A DNA stretch of 64,000 bases from the NCBI RefSeq assembly GCF_900129785.1, contig NZ_FSRC01000002.1, forward strand, positions 310,001 through 374,000. The letters run 5' to 3'. Shown here one piece after another: positions 17,831-26,747 of this stretch. Positions within the stretch are counted from its first letter, which is position 1; every line of letters begins with the position of its first letter. A model generated the notes under the pieces. That model was not told where the DNA came from. It worked only from the letters and a program-made list of their open reading frames with translations, and did no database searches. The stretch comes from Algoriphagus halophilus (GTDB taxonomy: Bacteria; Bacteroidota; Bacteroidia; Cytophagales; Cyclobacteriaceae). The position numbers and the translations under genes are program-made.

Positions 17831-18319
17831 TCATTTGATTTTTTTCATCAGATCTTTTGCTGACTTCTTGATGTCTTCATCCAAAAAGTGTTTGGATATA
17901 TGATCGATTTTAGATTTCAGGTTTTTACCTAATTTCATTGAAGAAACGGAGCGCATAGCGAATTTCACTACTGAAGGATTGTTATCCTCTAAAGATTTCG
18001 CCAATATGGCTTCTGCCACTTCTGGAGGCCTTTTCTGAGCTCCAAATGCGGCTGCAATTCTAATGGTGGATGATCCTTTTTCTGCAGCATTTTTTAGGAT
18101 ATCTCCTACACTGTCATCATCAATGTATCCCACCAAATAGGCTGCTTTCATAGATAGGTTTTCATCAGAACCTTCTATCAAATCCGAAAGTAAGGGTAAT
18201 GCATCTTTCCCAAACTTTTTTGCACCTGCTGGATAATCCAACTCATCCTGTCTTAGGAAATCCAATAATTCTTCAGGATCGAAGCCTTTAGAGGCTGCTT
18301 TTTTTCTTGATTGTGCCAT
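17831..18319 (-). CDS. HEAT-repeat protein
   Basis: A 162-residue all-alpha protein with HEAT/PBS-lyase-like repeats visible as KDALPLLSDLIEGSDENLSMKA, AAYLVGYIDDDSVGDIL and SSTIRIAAAFGAQKR, followed by two more helix pairs and a lysine-rich end. Such repeats form protein-binding superhelices. I start it at the ATG at 18319. A GTG at 18361 in the same frame would add 14 residues and overlap the upstream metalloprotease gene by 23 bp. Cotranscription with that gene is likely because only 19 nt separate them. Specific function unknown. Confidence 0.75.
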   Translation of the reverse strand: MAQSRKKAASKGFDPEELLDFLRQDELDYPAGAKKFGKDALPLLSDLIEGSDENLSMKAAYLVGYIDDDSVGDILKNAAEKGSSTIRIAAAFGAQKRPPEVAEAILAKSLEDNNPSVVKFAMRSVSSMKLGKNLKSKIDHISKHFLDEDIKKSAKDLMKKIK

Positions 18320-18338
18320 AAGTTCTAAAAATTTTGGG

Positions 18339-19580
18339 TTAAAGATTTGTACTAAGTCCACTTGATCTCATGGTACTGGACTCTCCAGAAGTCAAGTTTG
18401 GCGGAGGGTTGGTTATATTAAAGGTTCCATTACCAGTCATCAACCGATCGTTATTATTCACATGGCTAAGTCCTAAAACATGCCCAAATTCATGGCCCAA
18501 AGTCCATCTACTTGCGGTCCTTACGACCACACAACCAGGCCTTCCTGATGGAAATGCCGCACATCCATTGTATCCAGGCACAGTACTATTTACAAAATAT
18601 ACTACGACGTCATTGGCTCCAACGAAATTCCTGTTCCCAAATAGCGTTGTCTGTTCTGGCGTAACTGATCCCATGGTACAACCTCCTACATCTACATCAT
18701 TAAGAGAGGGCAAATTAAGTGTTTCAGTGGTTGCGCAATCCACCCGAATCCCTGCTACCGCAAACACTTCCTGCATGGCAGCAAACTGTTCGTTAATTGT
18801 AAACCGAGTAGGAGTAGTCAAAATTTTCACATGAACTCTAATCCGCTCCCGCAAGACTCTTACCCCTGCAGTAGAGGACCAATAAATACTTCCATGCTGA
18901 AAATGTGAAATCCTTCCTTCGCCTCCAAAAACTACTATTTCATCGGAGGTGGGATAGCCTAAAAAACTCCTTTCCCATCCTAAGGATGCCCAATGTGCAC
19001 GGATAGCACCATGAACCTCATGCGCTCCTGTGCTTGGTGTCCAATAAATACTACCTCCTTGAAAATGATTAAATCGACCTACTCCATCTGGACAAGTAGT
19101 TTCATTGGTTAAAGGATACCTTAAGAAGCTTCTTTCCCAACCTAGGCTTGCATATTTGCTTCGGATGGCTCCATGTACTTCCCAGGCCCCTGAAGCGGGA
19201 GACCAATAAATACTACCCCCTTGAAAATGGTTAAACCGGCCAATTCCATCTGGAGTTTTTGTTTCGTCCGTTTTGGGATATCCTAGAAAACTTCGTTCCC
19301 ATCCCAATGACTTCCAACGGGCTTTGATTAATCCATGTACTTCATGAGCCCCTGTATTGGGATGATAATAAATGGATCCATTCACATAGTGCTGGAATGA
19401 ACCTACTCCGTCAGGACATTTTAAAATCCCTGTCGTGGACGTGCCCAGCCATCCTCCAGATCCTCCTAATGACCAATATTTTGTGGTAATAGGATGAACT
19501 GGAATAGCCTGTAAATTTTTGAGCTTTTCTAGAAGCTCGTTTTGCACCAGTAATTGTGGGTCTATTTTAAATTTTGACAT
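18339..19580 (-). CDS. LGFP-repeat zinc metalloprotease (metzincin-like)
   Basis: A 413-residue protein with two parts. Residues about 31-245 hold four copies of an LGFP-type repeat of about 53 residues, each with SLGW(E)RSFLGYP, a DGxGRFxHFQ segment and GSIYW. Residues about 246-413 hold a protease domain with the zinc site HEFGHVLGLSH at 363-373 and a candidate Met-turn RLMTG (Met381), as in metzincins. LGFP repeats are best known from cell-wall proteins of mycolate-containing actinobacteria. There is no recognisable signal peptide, so the route out of the cell, if any, is unclear. Six cysteines could form disulfides in the protease half. Confidence 0.85.
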   Translation of the reverse strand: MSKFKIDPQLLVQNELLEKLKNLQAIPVHPITTKYWSLGGSGGWLGTSTTGILKCPDGVGSFQHYVNGSIYYHPNTGAHEVHGLIKARWKSLGWERSFLGYPKTDETKTPDGIGRFNHFQGGSIYWSPASGAWEVHGAIRSKYASLGWERSFLRYPLTNETTCPDGVGRFNHFQGGSIYWTPSTGAHEVHGAIRAHWASLGWERSFLGYPTSDEIVVFGGEGRISHFQHGSIYWSSTAGVRVLRERIRVHVKILTTPTRFTINEQFAAMQEVFAVAGIRVDCATTETLNLPSLNDVDVGGCTMGSVTPEQTTLFGNRNFVGANDVVVYFVNSTVPGYNGCAAFPSGRPGCVVVRTASRWTLGHEFGHVLGLSHVNNNDRLMTGNGTFNITNPPPNLTSGESSTMRSSGLSTNL

Positions 19581-19713
19581 CGGTATTGAGTTGAAAAATT
19601 AGACAAAAAAACCTTCTTTAATATAATTATATTTAACTGATAAATAATAGGTTAAATGATATTTTTTATTCAATTACTGATATATAAAAATCAAACAATG
19701 AATTAGGTTTCAA

Positions 19714-20382
19714 TTATTTTTTTAACCGTCCCCAATTATTTATGCCTTTCTTGCTGGCAAGTTTTAAGAGCTTCAAAAATAAATTAGCTGTCAAAAAAGC
19801 GTCTCCTCCAGCCGTATGTCGATCATCTGTTTCGATCTCAAATCGTTTGCAAAGTGAGTCTAGCGTGTAGTCCTGAAAGTTTATCCTACTAGGATCCACC
19901 ATTAAGCCATGGTCTAATCGAATTGCCAAATCTCTGGTATCAATACTTGAGTTTGGGAAATCAACCAGCCCAAAAGGCCTAAGCGCTTTTTCTAACATTG
20001 CTAAATCAAAATTGATGGAATGGCCTATAATCACATGATTCCCTAAGTAAGACAAGAGTTGAATAGCAAATGTTTCCAAGGAAATCTCCTCCTCATTTTT
20101 TAGTAAACCATGTACTGGTATAGCCTCTTTTCCCGTTTTGGAAGAAGCTAAATACCATTCAACTGCTGTAGAAACATGGATTTTTTGTTCTTGTATTTTT
20201 ACGGCACCAAAGGATAATATATGATCTTTGGAAAGGTCAAGCCCAGTGGTTTCTGTATCCAAAACCACAAAAGATAACTCATCAAATTGCCTAACTTCGG
20301 GAATACTACTTTTAAACTCCTTCAGAAAATCTTTGACAAAGGACTTTGGAGAAATCTTTTTCTTGAAAAACGACCAACTCAT
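19714..20382 (-). CDS. DnaQ-like 3'-5' exonuclease
   Basis: DEDDh-family exonuclease of 222 aa: Exo I VVLDTETTGLD (about 46-56), Exo II GHSINFDLAML (about 119-129) and Exo III with HTAGGDAFLTA (about 193-203), which supplies the catalytic His and Asp. It resembles the stand-alone exonuclease commonly encoded beside DUF294 proteins in acetate-utilisation loci rather than the polymerase III epsilon subunit. It overlaps the upstream DUF294 gene by 4 bp (ATGA), so the two are translationally coupled. Confidence 0.88.
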   Translation of the reverse strand: MSWSFFKKKISPKSFVKDFLKEFKSSIPEVRQFDELSFVVLDTETTGLDLSKDHILSFGAVKIQEQKIHVSTAVEWYLASSKTGKEAIPVHGLLKNEEEISLETFAIQLLSYLGNHVIIGHSINFDLAMLEKALRPFGLVDFPNSSIDTRDLAIRLDHGLMVDPSRINFQDYTLDSLCKRFEIETDDRHTAGGDAFLTANLFLKLLKLASKKGINNWGRLKK

Positions 20383-22325
20383 TTCGAAAAGAAGTCTAAT
20401 TGAAACCTTACTTTCACTAATTCCTGAAGCTCCAATAGTGGAGTAAATGTATTCTTCAATAGTTGCTTATGAAGCTTTCCAAGACTCTCAGGATCTATAA
20501 ATCTCCCACTATTCTCATGATGAAGTCCCTCCAATGCTCTCATTCGCATCAGTATTTCGTAGGCCTTTCCTGCCTGAGTATATAATTCTTGATTGACTGG
20601 CTCTAATTCAGCAAGTTTTTCAAAACGCTTAAACGTATTGTTAATCCCAACTACTCCATGACTTAAAATCAACAACCTCGCCAGGTCAGCCAAAGGCATC
20701 ATCGCCCTGGCCTTAATATCAAATTGGTCTCTATGTTCGCCGGATCTCTCCACCATAAATCCTCTGAAAAACCCTAATGGAGCGGGTTTCATATAAGCGT
20801 TTTTAGCTAGAAAATTTAGAAAAAAATGCTTCTTCCTAACTTCTTCATAAATATGATCTGTCAATTGATCAGCCAAGAAATTTGTCCCGCCAATTGCCCT
20901 GTAATCAAAAAATATGGTAGAGTTTAATAAAGCTTCTTCCGTGGGCCTGAGGATCCATTCAGAAAAATAATCTTTCCATGTAGTAATCGGCTGAACCCAT
21001 TTGGAATTACTTGCCATAATATTTCCTGGACAGGGGGATATTCCACAGTGGATTAATACCTCCACCATTTCGGACCCTATTTTCAGAAAAAATTCAGCAG
21101 CCTGATCTTGGAGTTCTTGAGGGACATCTTCATAAATTATCGCATTATCCTGATCTGTCCGTAACAACTGCTCTTCTCTTCCTTCGCTACCCAATGACAA
21201 AAAACAGAATTTAATTCCTTCCATTTCAGGGTATTCTCTTCGATATTTCGTAAGCGCAATGATTCTTGCCTGGCTGATAATCACATCATTGATTTCAGTC
21301 ATGACCGATGCCACAAAATCCATCGCTACTTCATTTTCTAAATAATAGCGAAGCATTTGCTCGGCTCTAAGTCGAATACTTTTCATCTCATCAAGATCCA
21401 TGGTATTGAGCAGGGCATGAATCAAAATAGCTGGACTATTTCCCATGGATAATAACACATCATGATCAGAAATTATTCCAGTTACCGGACTTTGAGAAGT
21501 TCCGTCTTTTGTAAGCACCAAATGGTGAAGTCTATTCTTGATCATACACAAATAGAGGTCTGAAAAAGACGCGTCACTTTTGCGGACAATCAATTCTTCA
21601 CTCATTATTTCAGAAACCGGAGCGTCCAGTGATAACCCTCCTGCTACCACTTTTTTTCTCAGGTCCTTATCAGTAATGATTCCTAGTGGATACTTGTGTT
21701 CATTCACCACTACGATACTGCTTACTTCTTCAAAACTCATCTGTTGGGCCGCTTCCTGAATGGAGAGGTCTTTTAACCCAGTTAACACGTTTTCTGAAAT
21801 CTTGATGACTGAAGGATCTGAAAAAATCAATAAGGAGTGGTCATTCGATTCATTTCTAAAAACTCCCCTTGCTTTTTGTCCTTGCGATAAATCCTGCCGG
21901 ACGACCACCTGACCACTTGCAAATCCGGCTGCAAAATAGAGTGCTACTTTACTATTCTGCTCTAGAATCAACTCAAAGATGGATACTGGAACAAAGTAAA
22001 CGATTGTTTCTTCTGCTACAATTGCATTCAACACATAGGGCCTTTTACCCATAAGGGCTAAGACTCCAAATACATCACCTTGGTCACAATACTCTTTCAC
22101 CACCTCATCAGATGCCTGATTCTCTGTCAGTTTGACAGATCCTTCCCGTATAATAAAAAAATGAGATTGGGCTGGTTCACCTTGGGAGAATAAGCGTTCA
22201 CCCTCCTCAAAATACTTGATAGAGACCTGCTGTGCTACGTTCTCCAAATCATCTTTGCTCAAAAAATTAAACGGAGGATACGTTTTTAGGAACTCTGCTA
22301 CCCGATTGACAATTACATTAGACAT
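20379..22325 (-). CDS. cNMP-binding / CBS / DUF294 nucleotidyltransferase protein
   Basis: A 648-residue multidomain cytosolic protein. Order: cyclic-nucleotide-binding domain (about 15-140), CBS pair (about 160-300), DUF294 nucleotidyltransferase-like domain with LGSEGREEQLLRTDQDNAI (about 378-396, GlnD-like catalytic Asp pair) and a helical DUF294_C region to the end. Domain content suggests a regulator that senses nucleotides and may nucleotidylate a partner. It is coupled to the exonuclease downstream and lies 315 bp from the acs gene; this neighbourhood recurs in other bacteria, so a role in acetate or acetyl-CoA control is reasonable but not demonstrated. Confidence 0.88.
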   Translation of the reverse strand: MSNVIVNRVAEFLKTYPPFNFLSKDDLENVAQQVSIKYFEEGERLFSQGEPAQSHFFIIREGSVKLTENQASDEVVKEYCDQGDVFGVLALMGKRPYVLNAIVAEETIVYFVPVSIFELILEQNSKVALYFAAGFASGQVVVRQDLSQGQKARGVFRNESNDHSLLIFSDPSVIKISENVLTGLKDLSIQEAAQQMSFEEVSSIVVVNEHKYPLGIITDKDLRKKVVAGGLSLDAPVSEIMSEELIVRKSDASFSDLYLCMIKNRLHHLVLTKDGTSQSPVTGIISDHDVLLSMGNSPAILIHALLNTMDLDEMKSIRLRAEQMLRYYLENEVAMDFVASVMTEINDVIISQARIIALTKYRREYPEMEGIKFCFLSLGSEGREEQLLRTDQDNAIIYEDVPQELQDQAAEFFLKIGSEMVEVLIHCGISPCPGNIMASNSKWVQPITTWKDYFSEWILRPTEEALLNSTIFFDYRAIGGTNFLADQLTDHIYEEVRKKHFFLNFLAKNAYMKPAPLGFFRGFMVERSGEHRDQFDIKARAMMPLADLARLLILSHGVVGINNTFKRFEKLAELEPVNQELYTQAGKAYEILMRMRALEGLHHENSGRFIDPESLGKLHKQLLKNTFTPLLELQELVKVRFQLDFFSK

Positions 22326-22431
22326 GCTTTGAAAATTGAATTTCGAATAAATTGGCCATGGACGAGTGCCAAACTGACAATCAATCGAATATGGAATAAA
22401 AATTGGTATTTTAATTTAAACCTTAAACCAT

Positions 22432-22605
22432 ATGAGGCTATTTAAGCAAATTTTTAGACCATTACGTAGAATAGTTTGGGCATTGATCGTTGCCTTCATG
22501 GTCGGGGTTCATAATTTTTATAAACAAGAAATGGACTCTCCCGATACTATCATTTCTCAAATTGAAATAGATGCAGAGGAGGAAGATTCTTCCCCAAAGG
22601 ATTAA
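22432..22605 (+). CDS. Small single-helix membrane protein (57 aa)
   Basis: A short frame beginning ATGAGGCTATTTAAGCAAAT encodes a basic N-terminus (MRLFKQIFRPLRRIV), one transmembrane helix (about 14-27) and an acidic tail (DAEEEDSSPKD). The positive-inside charge pattern and the clean fit between the DUF294 gene and the acs terminator support a real gene. It runs opposite to both neighbours. No family is recognised and there is no clear promoter box, so it remains a prediction. Confidence 0.5.
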   Translation: MRLFKQIFRPLRRIVWALIVAFMVGVHNFYKQEMDSPDTIISQIEIDAEEEDSSPKD

Positions 22606-22631
22606 AAAAGAGCCATAGTTTCCCATGGCTC
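22604..22631 (-). terminator. Terminator of acs
   Basis: On the minus strand GAGCCAT and ATGGCTC (22610-22616 and 22625-22631) form a 7-bp stem 8 nt after the acs stop, followed by a T run. It overlaps the last codon area of the small opposite gene. Confidence 0.7.
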
Positions 22632-22639
22632 AGTCTCAT

Positions 22640-24532
22640 TTATTTCCTTCCTTCGATAATCTTAGTAACTACCTCCGGATCAAGAAGTGTACTGGTATCA
22701 CCCATATTGTCCAGACTATTTTCAGCTACCTTTCTTAAGATCCTTCTCATGATTTTTCCTGATCTTGTTTTCGGTAAACCAGGGACTATTTGGATTTTAT
22801 CTGGCTTGGCAATCGGTCCTATGATTTTGGATACCATTTCTTTGATTTCATTCACCAAGTTATCCTCCGTACGATTCGTCATGTCACAGATGACATACGC
22901 ATAAATCCCCTGCCCTTTGACATCGTGAGGATAACCCACGACAGCAGACTCGATTACTTTTGGATGTTCGTTGATCGCATTTTCTACTTCAGCAGTTCCC
23001 ATTCTATGGCCAGAGACATTGATCACATCATCTACACGTCCCAGGATTCTATAATACCCATCATGATCCCTCTTTACTCCATCTCCTGTAAAATACATGC
23101 CTTTATAGGTAGAGAAATAGGTTTGTTTACATCGATCATGATCTCCATAGGTCGTCCTAATCATTGATGGCCAAGGAAATTTGATACAAAGGTTACCTTC
23201 AACAGAATTCCCTTTTAATTCATTCCCCTCAGGATCCACGATACAAAGCTGCACTCCTGGCAAAGGCAATGTTGCATATGCAGGTTTAGTAGGTGTAATA
23301 CCCGCTATTGGAGAAACCATAATTCCTCCTGTTTCGGTTTGCCACCAAGTATCTACTATTGGGCATCTATTTTGGCCAATATGAGTATGGTACCAATGCC
23401 AAGCTTCTTCATTGATAGGTTCTCCCACAGAACCCAAAACTTTCAAGGAACTTAGATCATATCCTTGAATCACATCTGTCCCATAAGCTTGTAAAGCCCT
23501 TATGGCTGTAGGAGCCGTATAAAATTGATTTACTTTATATTTTTCAACAATCGCCCAGAACCTCCCAGCATCTGGGTAAGTAGGAACTCCTTCAAACATC
23601 AAGGTTGTGGCCCCTGCTAATAAAGGTCCGTAAACAATGTAAGAGTGACCAGTAATCCATCCTACATCCGCAGTACACCAATAGATATCTCCAGAAGAAT
23701 ATTGGAATACATTCTCAAAGGAATATTTGGTATACACCATGTACCCTCCAGTAGTATGCACAACCCCTTTAGGCTTTCCAGTAGACCCGGAAGTATAAAG
23801 AATAAACAACATATCCTCACTGTCCATTTCCTCGGCCACACACTCCGCTGATTCGGATGCGATCACATCATGCCACCAGAAGTCTCTTCCATCTTTCATC
23901 GTCACATCTTGCTTGGTGCGTTGATATACGATGACAGTTTCTACCGAACTTTTCTCCAAAGCTTCGTCTACTATTGCCTTCACAGCTATTTTTTTACTGC
24001 CTCTGAAGTTTCCATCGGAAGTTAAAATAGCTTTTGCTTCACAATCGTTTACTCGATCTGCCAAAGCAGTACTTGAAAATCCTGCAAAAACTACTGAGTG
24101 GATCGCCCCGATTCTGGCACAAGCAAGCATGGCTACGGCTGCTTCTGGCACCATAGGCATATAAATAATCACTTTATCGCCTTTGCCAATCCCCTTGCTT
24201 TTTAAGGCATTTGCAAAACGGCAAACTTCCTGATATAACTCTTTATAGGTAAGCGTTCTACCTTCCTCATTAGGATCACTTGGTTCCCAAATAATCGCTG
24301 GTCGATCACCAATAGTAAATAAATACCGCTCAAAAATATTTTCTGTAATATTCAACTTTCCATTGACAAACCACTGAACATTAGGTTCGTCAAAATTCCA
24401 TTTCAACACTCTGTCCCACCTCTTCCTCCAGTAAAATGAATCTGCAATCCTTGCCCAGAATTCTTCTGGTTGGGTGGCACTTTTTTGGTACTCGTGTAAA
24501 TATCCGCTTAGGGTATGTATTCTATCACTCAT
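22640..24532 (-). CDS. acs: Acetyl-CoA synthetase
   Basis: AMP-forming acetate-CoA ligase (ANL superfamily), 630 aa, converting acetate, ATP and CoA to acetyl-CoA. Motifs: YTSGSTGKPKGVVHTTGGY (about 250-268), TWWQTETGG, the hinge region GRVDDVINVSGHRMGTAEVE, and PKTRSGKIMRR near the C-terminus, whose lysine is the one controlled by acetylation in other bacteria. The acetate-type symporter is 51 bp upstream in the same direction, giving an uptake-plus-activation operon. Confidence 0.97.
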   Translation of the reverse strand: MSDRIHTLSGYLHEYQKSATQPEEFWARIADSFYWRKRWDRVLKWNFDEPNVQWFVNGKLNITENIFERYLFTIGDRPAIIWEPSDPNEEGRTLTYKELYQEVCRFANALKSKGIGKGDKVIIYMPMVPEAAVAMLACARIGAIHSVVFAGFSSTALADRVNDCEAKAILTSDGNFRGSKKIAVKAIVDEALEKSSVETVIVYQRTKQDVTMKDGRDFWWHDVIASESAECVAEEMDSEDMLFILYTSGSTGKPKGVVHTTGGYMVYTKYSFENVFQYSSGDIYWCTADVGWITGHSYIVYGPLLAGATTLMFEGVPTYPDAGRFWAIVEKYKVNQFYTAPTAIRALQAYGTDVIQGYDLSSLKVLGSVGEPINEEAWHWYHTHIGQNRCPIVDTWWQTETGGIMVSPIAGITPTKPAYATLPLPGVQLCIVDPEGNELKGNSVEGNLCIKFPWPSMIRTTYGDHDRCKQTYFSTYKGMYFTGDGVKRDHDGYYRILGRVDDVINVSGHRMGTAEVENAINEHPKVIESAVVGYPHDVKGQGIYAYVICDMTNRTEDNLVNEIKEMVSKIIGPIAKPDKIQIVPGLPKTRSGKIMRRILRKVAENSLDNMGDTSTLLDPEVVTKIIEGRK

Positions 24533-24583
24533 GATATTATTGGGTTATCGAAATCATTATTAATTGATTCTTCTAAGTTACGA

Positions 24584-26269
24584 TTAATGATCAACAGCCT
24601 TGCCTGCGCCTCTAGGAATTCTTATTTCTTGAATCATATCTTGTACAGATTGGGGTGGTGCCGGAGTAAATTGAGATACTACGATACAAACCAAAAAGTT
24701 GATGAACATTCCGATAGATCCTATTCCTTCTGGAGAAACTCCAAACCACCAATGGTCTGCTGTGTTTAATTCTGGTGAAATAAATTTAAAGTAAATGATA
24801 TAGGCCAGCGTAAATACTAAGCCAGAAACCATTCCTGCAATTGCTCCCTCTTTATTAATTCTTGAAGAAAAAATCCCCATGATAATCACTGGGAAGAAAG
24901 AAGCTGCAGCCAATCCAAATGCAAAAGCAACCACTTGTGCTACAAATCCAGGAGGATTCACACCAAAATATCCAGCTAGAAGCACGGCGCCAGCAGCAGC
25001 CAATCTTGCTATCCTCAACTCTTTCTTTTCAGATATTTCAGGTTTAAAGGTCTTAAAAAGATCACGGCTTACTGAAGTGGAAATCACCAATAGTAATCCA
25101 GCGGCAGTAGACAAAGCCGCTGCCATCGCCCCTGCAGCTACCAAGCCAACTACCCAGTTGGGAAGTTCTGCAATTTCCGGACTAGCCAGCACCATAATAT
25201 CCCGATCAATCGTTAATTCATTGGTAGCCGGATCAGCTACATATTGGATTTTCCCATCTCCATTTTTATCATCCACAGCAATCAAATTCGTTTTTTGCCA
25301 ATTTGACACCCAAACCGGGAGACTGGAAATCTCTTTCTCAGAAGTACTATTGATCGCATTATAGATTCCAAAGGCTGCAATTGCTGGTGCTGTCGTATAT
25401 AAAATGGCAATGAAAACCAAAGCATAACCTGCCGAAAGCCTGGCATCTTTTACTTTAGGTACTGTAAAGAATCGGACGATGACATGAGGCAATCCTGCAG
25501 TACCTACCATTAAGGCCAAGGTGATCATAAAAATATCCATCATCCCTTTCCTACCTGCCGTATATTCTGCAAAGCCAAGTTCTCCTAATACACCGTCCAG
25601 TTTATCTAAAAGTGGGGTTCCATCCGCCAACTCTCCTCCTAACCCCAACTGAGGTACGGGGTTTCCGGTTAATTGCATGGAAACGAATATCGCAGGAACC
25701 ATATAGGCAAATATTAATACACAATATTGAGCCACTTGAGTGTAAGTAATTCCTTTCATTCCCCCCAATACCGCATAGAAAAATACGATGCACATACCAA
25801 TAACCACTCCCCACTCAATAGGGACTTCCAAATACCTTGAAAACACGATTCCTACTCCTCGCATCTGACCAGCTACATAGGTAAATGAAATGAAAAGCGC
25901 ACATATGACTGCCACTACTTTGGCCGTATTCGAATAGTAGCGATCCCCTACAAAATCAGGAACAGTGAATTTTCCGAATTTCCTCAAGTAGGGTGCTAAC
26001 AGCAACGCAAGTAATACATAGCCTCCTGTCCATCCCATCAGATAAACGGAGCCATCATACCCTGCAAAAGAAATAATTCCTGCCATGGAAATAAATGAAG
26101 CAGCGGACATCCAATCTGCTGCTGTGGCCATTCCATTGGCCAGGGGTGAAACTCCACCTCCCGCTACATAAAATTCTTTGGTGGAACCTGCTCTGGACCA
26201 AATGGCAATCCCAATGTATAATGAGAATGAAAGTCCAACAAGTATATATGTCCAGGTTAAAATATCCAT
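24584..26269 (-). CDS. Sodium/acetate-type symporter, large subunit
   Basis: Sodium:solute symporter (SSS) family transporter, 561 aa, with about 13 transmembrane helices. FYVAGGGVSPLANGMATAADWMSAASF near the N-terminus and PHVIVRFFTVP are typical of the ActP-like VC_2705 subfamily. A hydrophilic insert (about 310-365) lies in a loop. Together with the DUF4212 small subunit upstream and acs downstream it most likely imports acetate or another short monocarboxylate; the exact substrate is inferred from context. Confidence 0.92.
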   Translation of the reverse strand: MDILTWTYILVGLSFSLYIGIAIWSRAGSTKEFYVAGGGVSPLANGMATAADWMSAASFISMAGIISFAGYDGSVYLMGWTGGYVLLALLLAPYLRKFGKFTVPDFVGDRYYSNTAKVVAVICALFISFTYVAGQMRGVGIVFSRYLEVPIEWGVVIGMCIVFFYAVLGGMKGITYTQVAQYCVLIFAYMVPAIFVSMQLTGNPVPQLGLGGELADGTPLLDKLDGVLGELGFAEYTAGRKGMMDIFMITLALMVGTAGLPHVIVRFFTVPKVKDARLSAGYALVFIAILYTTAPAIAAFGIYNAINSTSEKEISSLPVWVSNWQKTNLIAVDDKNGDGKIQYVADPATNELTIDRDIMVLASPEIAELPNWVVGLVAAGAMAAALSTAAGLLLVISTSVSRDLFKTFKPEISEKKELRIARLAAAGAVLLAGYFGVNPPGFVAQVVAFAFGLAAASFFPVIIMGIFSSRINKEGAIAGMVSGLVFTLAYIIYFKFISPELNTADHWWFGVSPEGIGSIGMFINFLVCIVVSQFTPAPPQSVQDMIQEIRIPRGAGKAVDH

Positions 26270-26296
26270 AAAATAAAAGGGGTTTGGTGATTGGGT

Positions 26297-26560
26297 TTAC
26301 TCCTCGTTGACATCAAATTCCTTATCCAGCTTATTCATGCGATAAACGTAGACGAATATCAATACAACAAATGCATAAATAGAGCCCTGTTGAGCAAACC
26401 AAAACCCTAATTTATAGCCTCCCAAACGAATCGAATCCAATTCTTCTACCCAAAGAATCCCAAAGCCAAAGGAGACTAAAAACCAGATGAGCAATAAAAA
26501 AAATAAGGTTTTGAGGTTCTTTTTCCAGTAGGCTTTCATTTTGCCAGAATCCTTGGCCAT
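26297..26560 (-). CDS. DUF4212 symporter small subunit
   Basis: An 87-residue protein with two transmembrane helices (about 14-37 and 46-70) and a charged tail. DUF4212 proteins are the small partners of VC_2705-type sodium:solute symporters, and the large subunit follows 27 bp downstream. It opens the acetate operon DUF4212-symporter-acs. Confidence 0.9.
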   Translation of the reverse strand: MAKDSGKMKAYWKKNLKTLFFLLLIWFLVSFGFGILWVEELDSIRLGGYKLGFWFAQQGSIYAFVVLIFVYVYRMNKLDKEFDVNEE

Positions 26561-26747
26561 AATCGTGCGGGTTTATTATTTGGAATCAAATTTAAAAGTA
26601 AGTGTAGATTCTTACGAAATGCAACCCATTCGTCATTAATTAATGAAAAATTAAGGTTTAGAACTCTCCTCCCCTCATAATATTCTGATTGATAGATAAA
26701 ACTCCAATCATTTTATGGAATCAAACCGGACCTAAAAAATCAGTATC

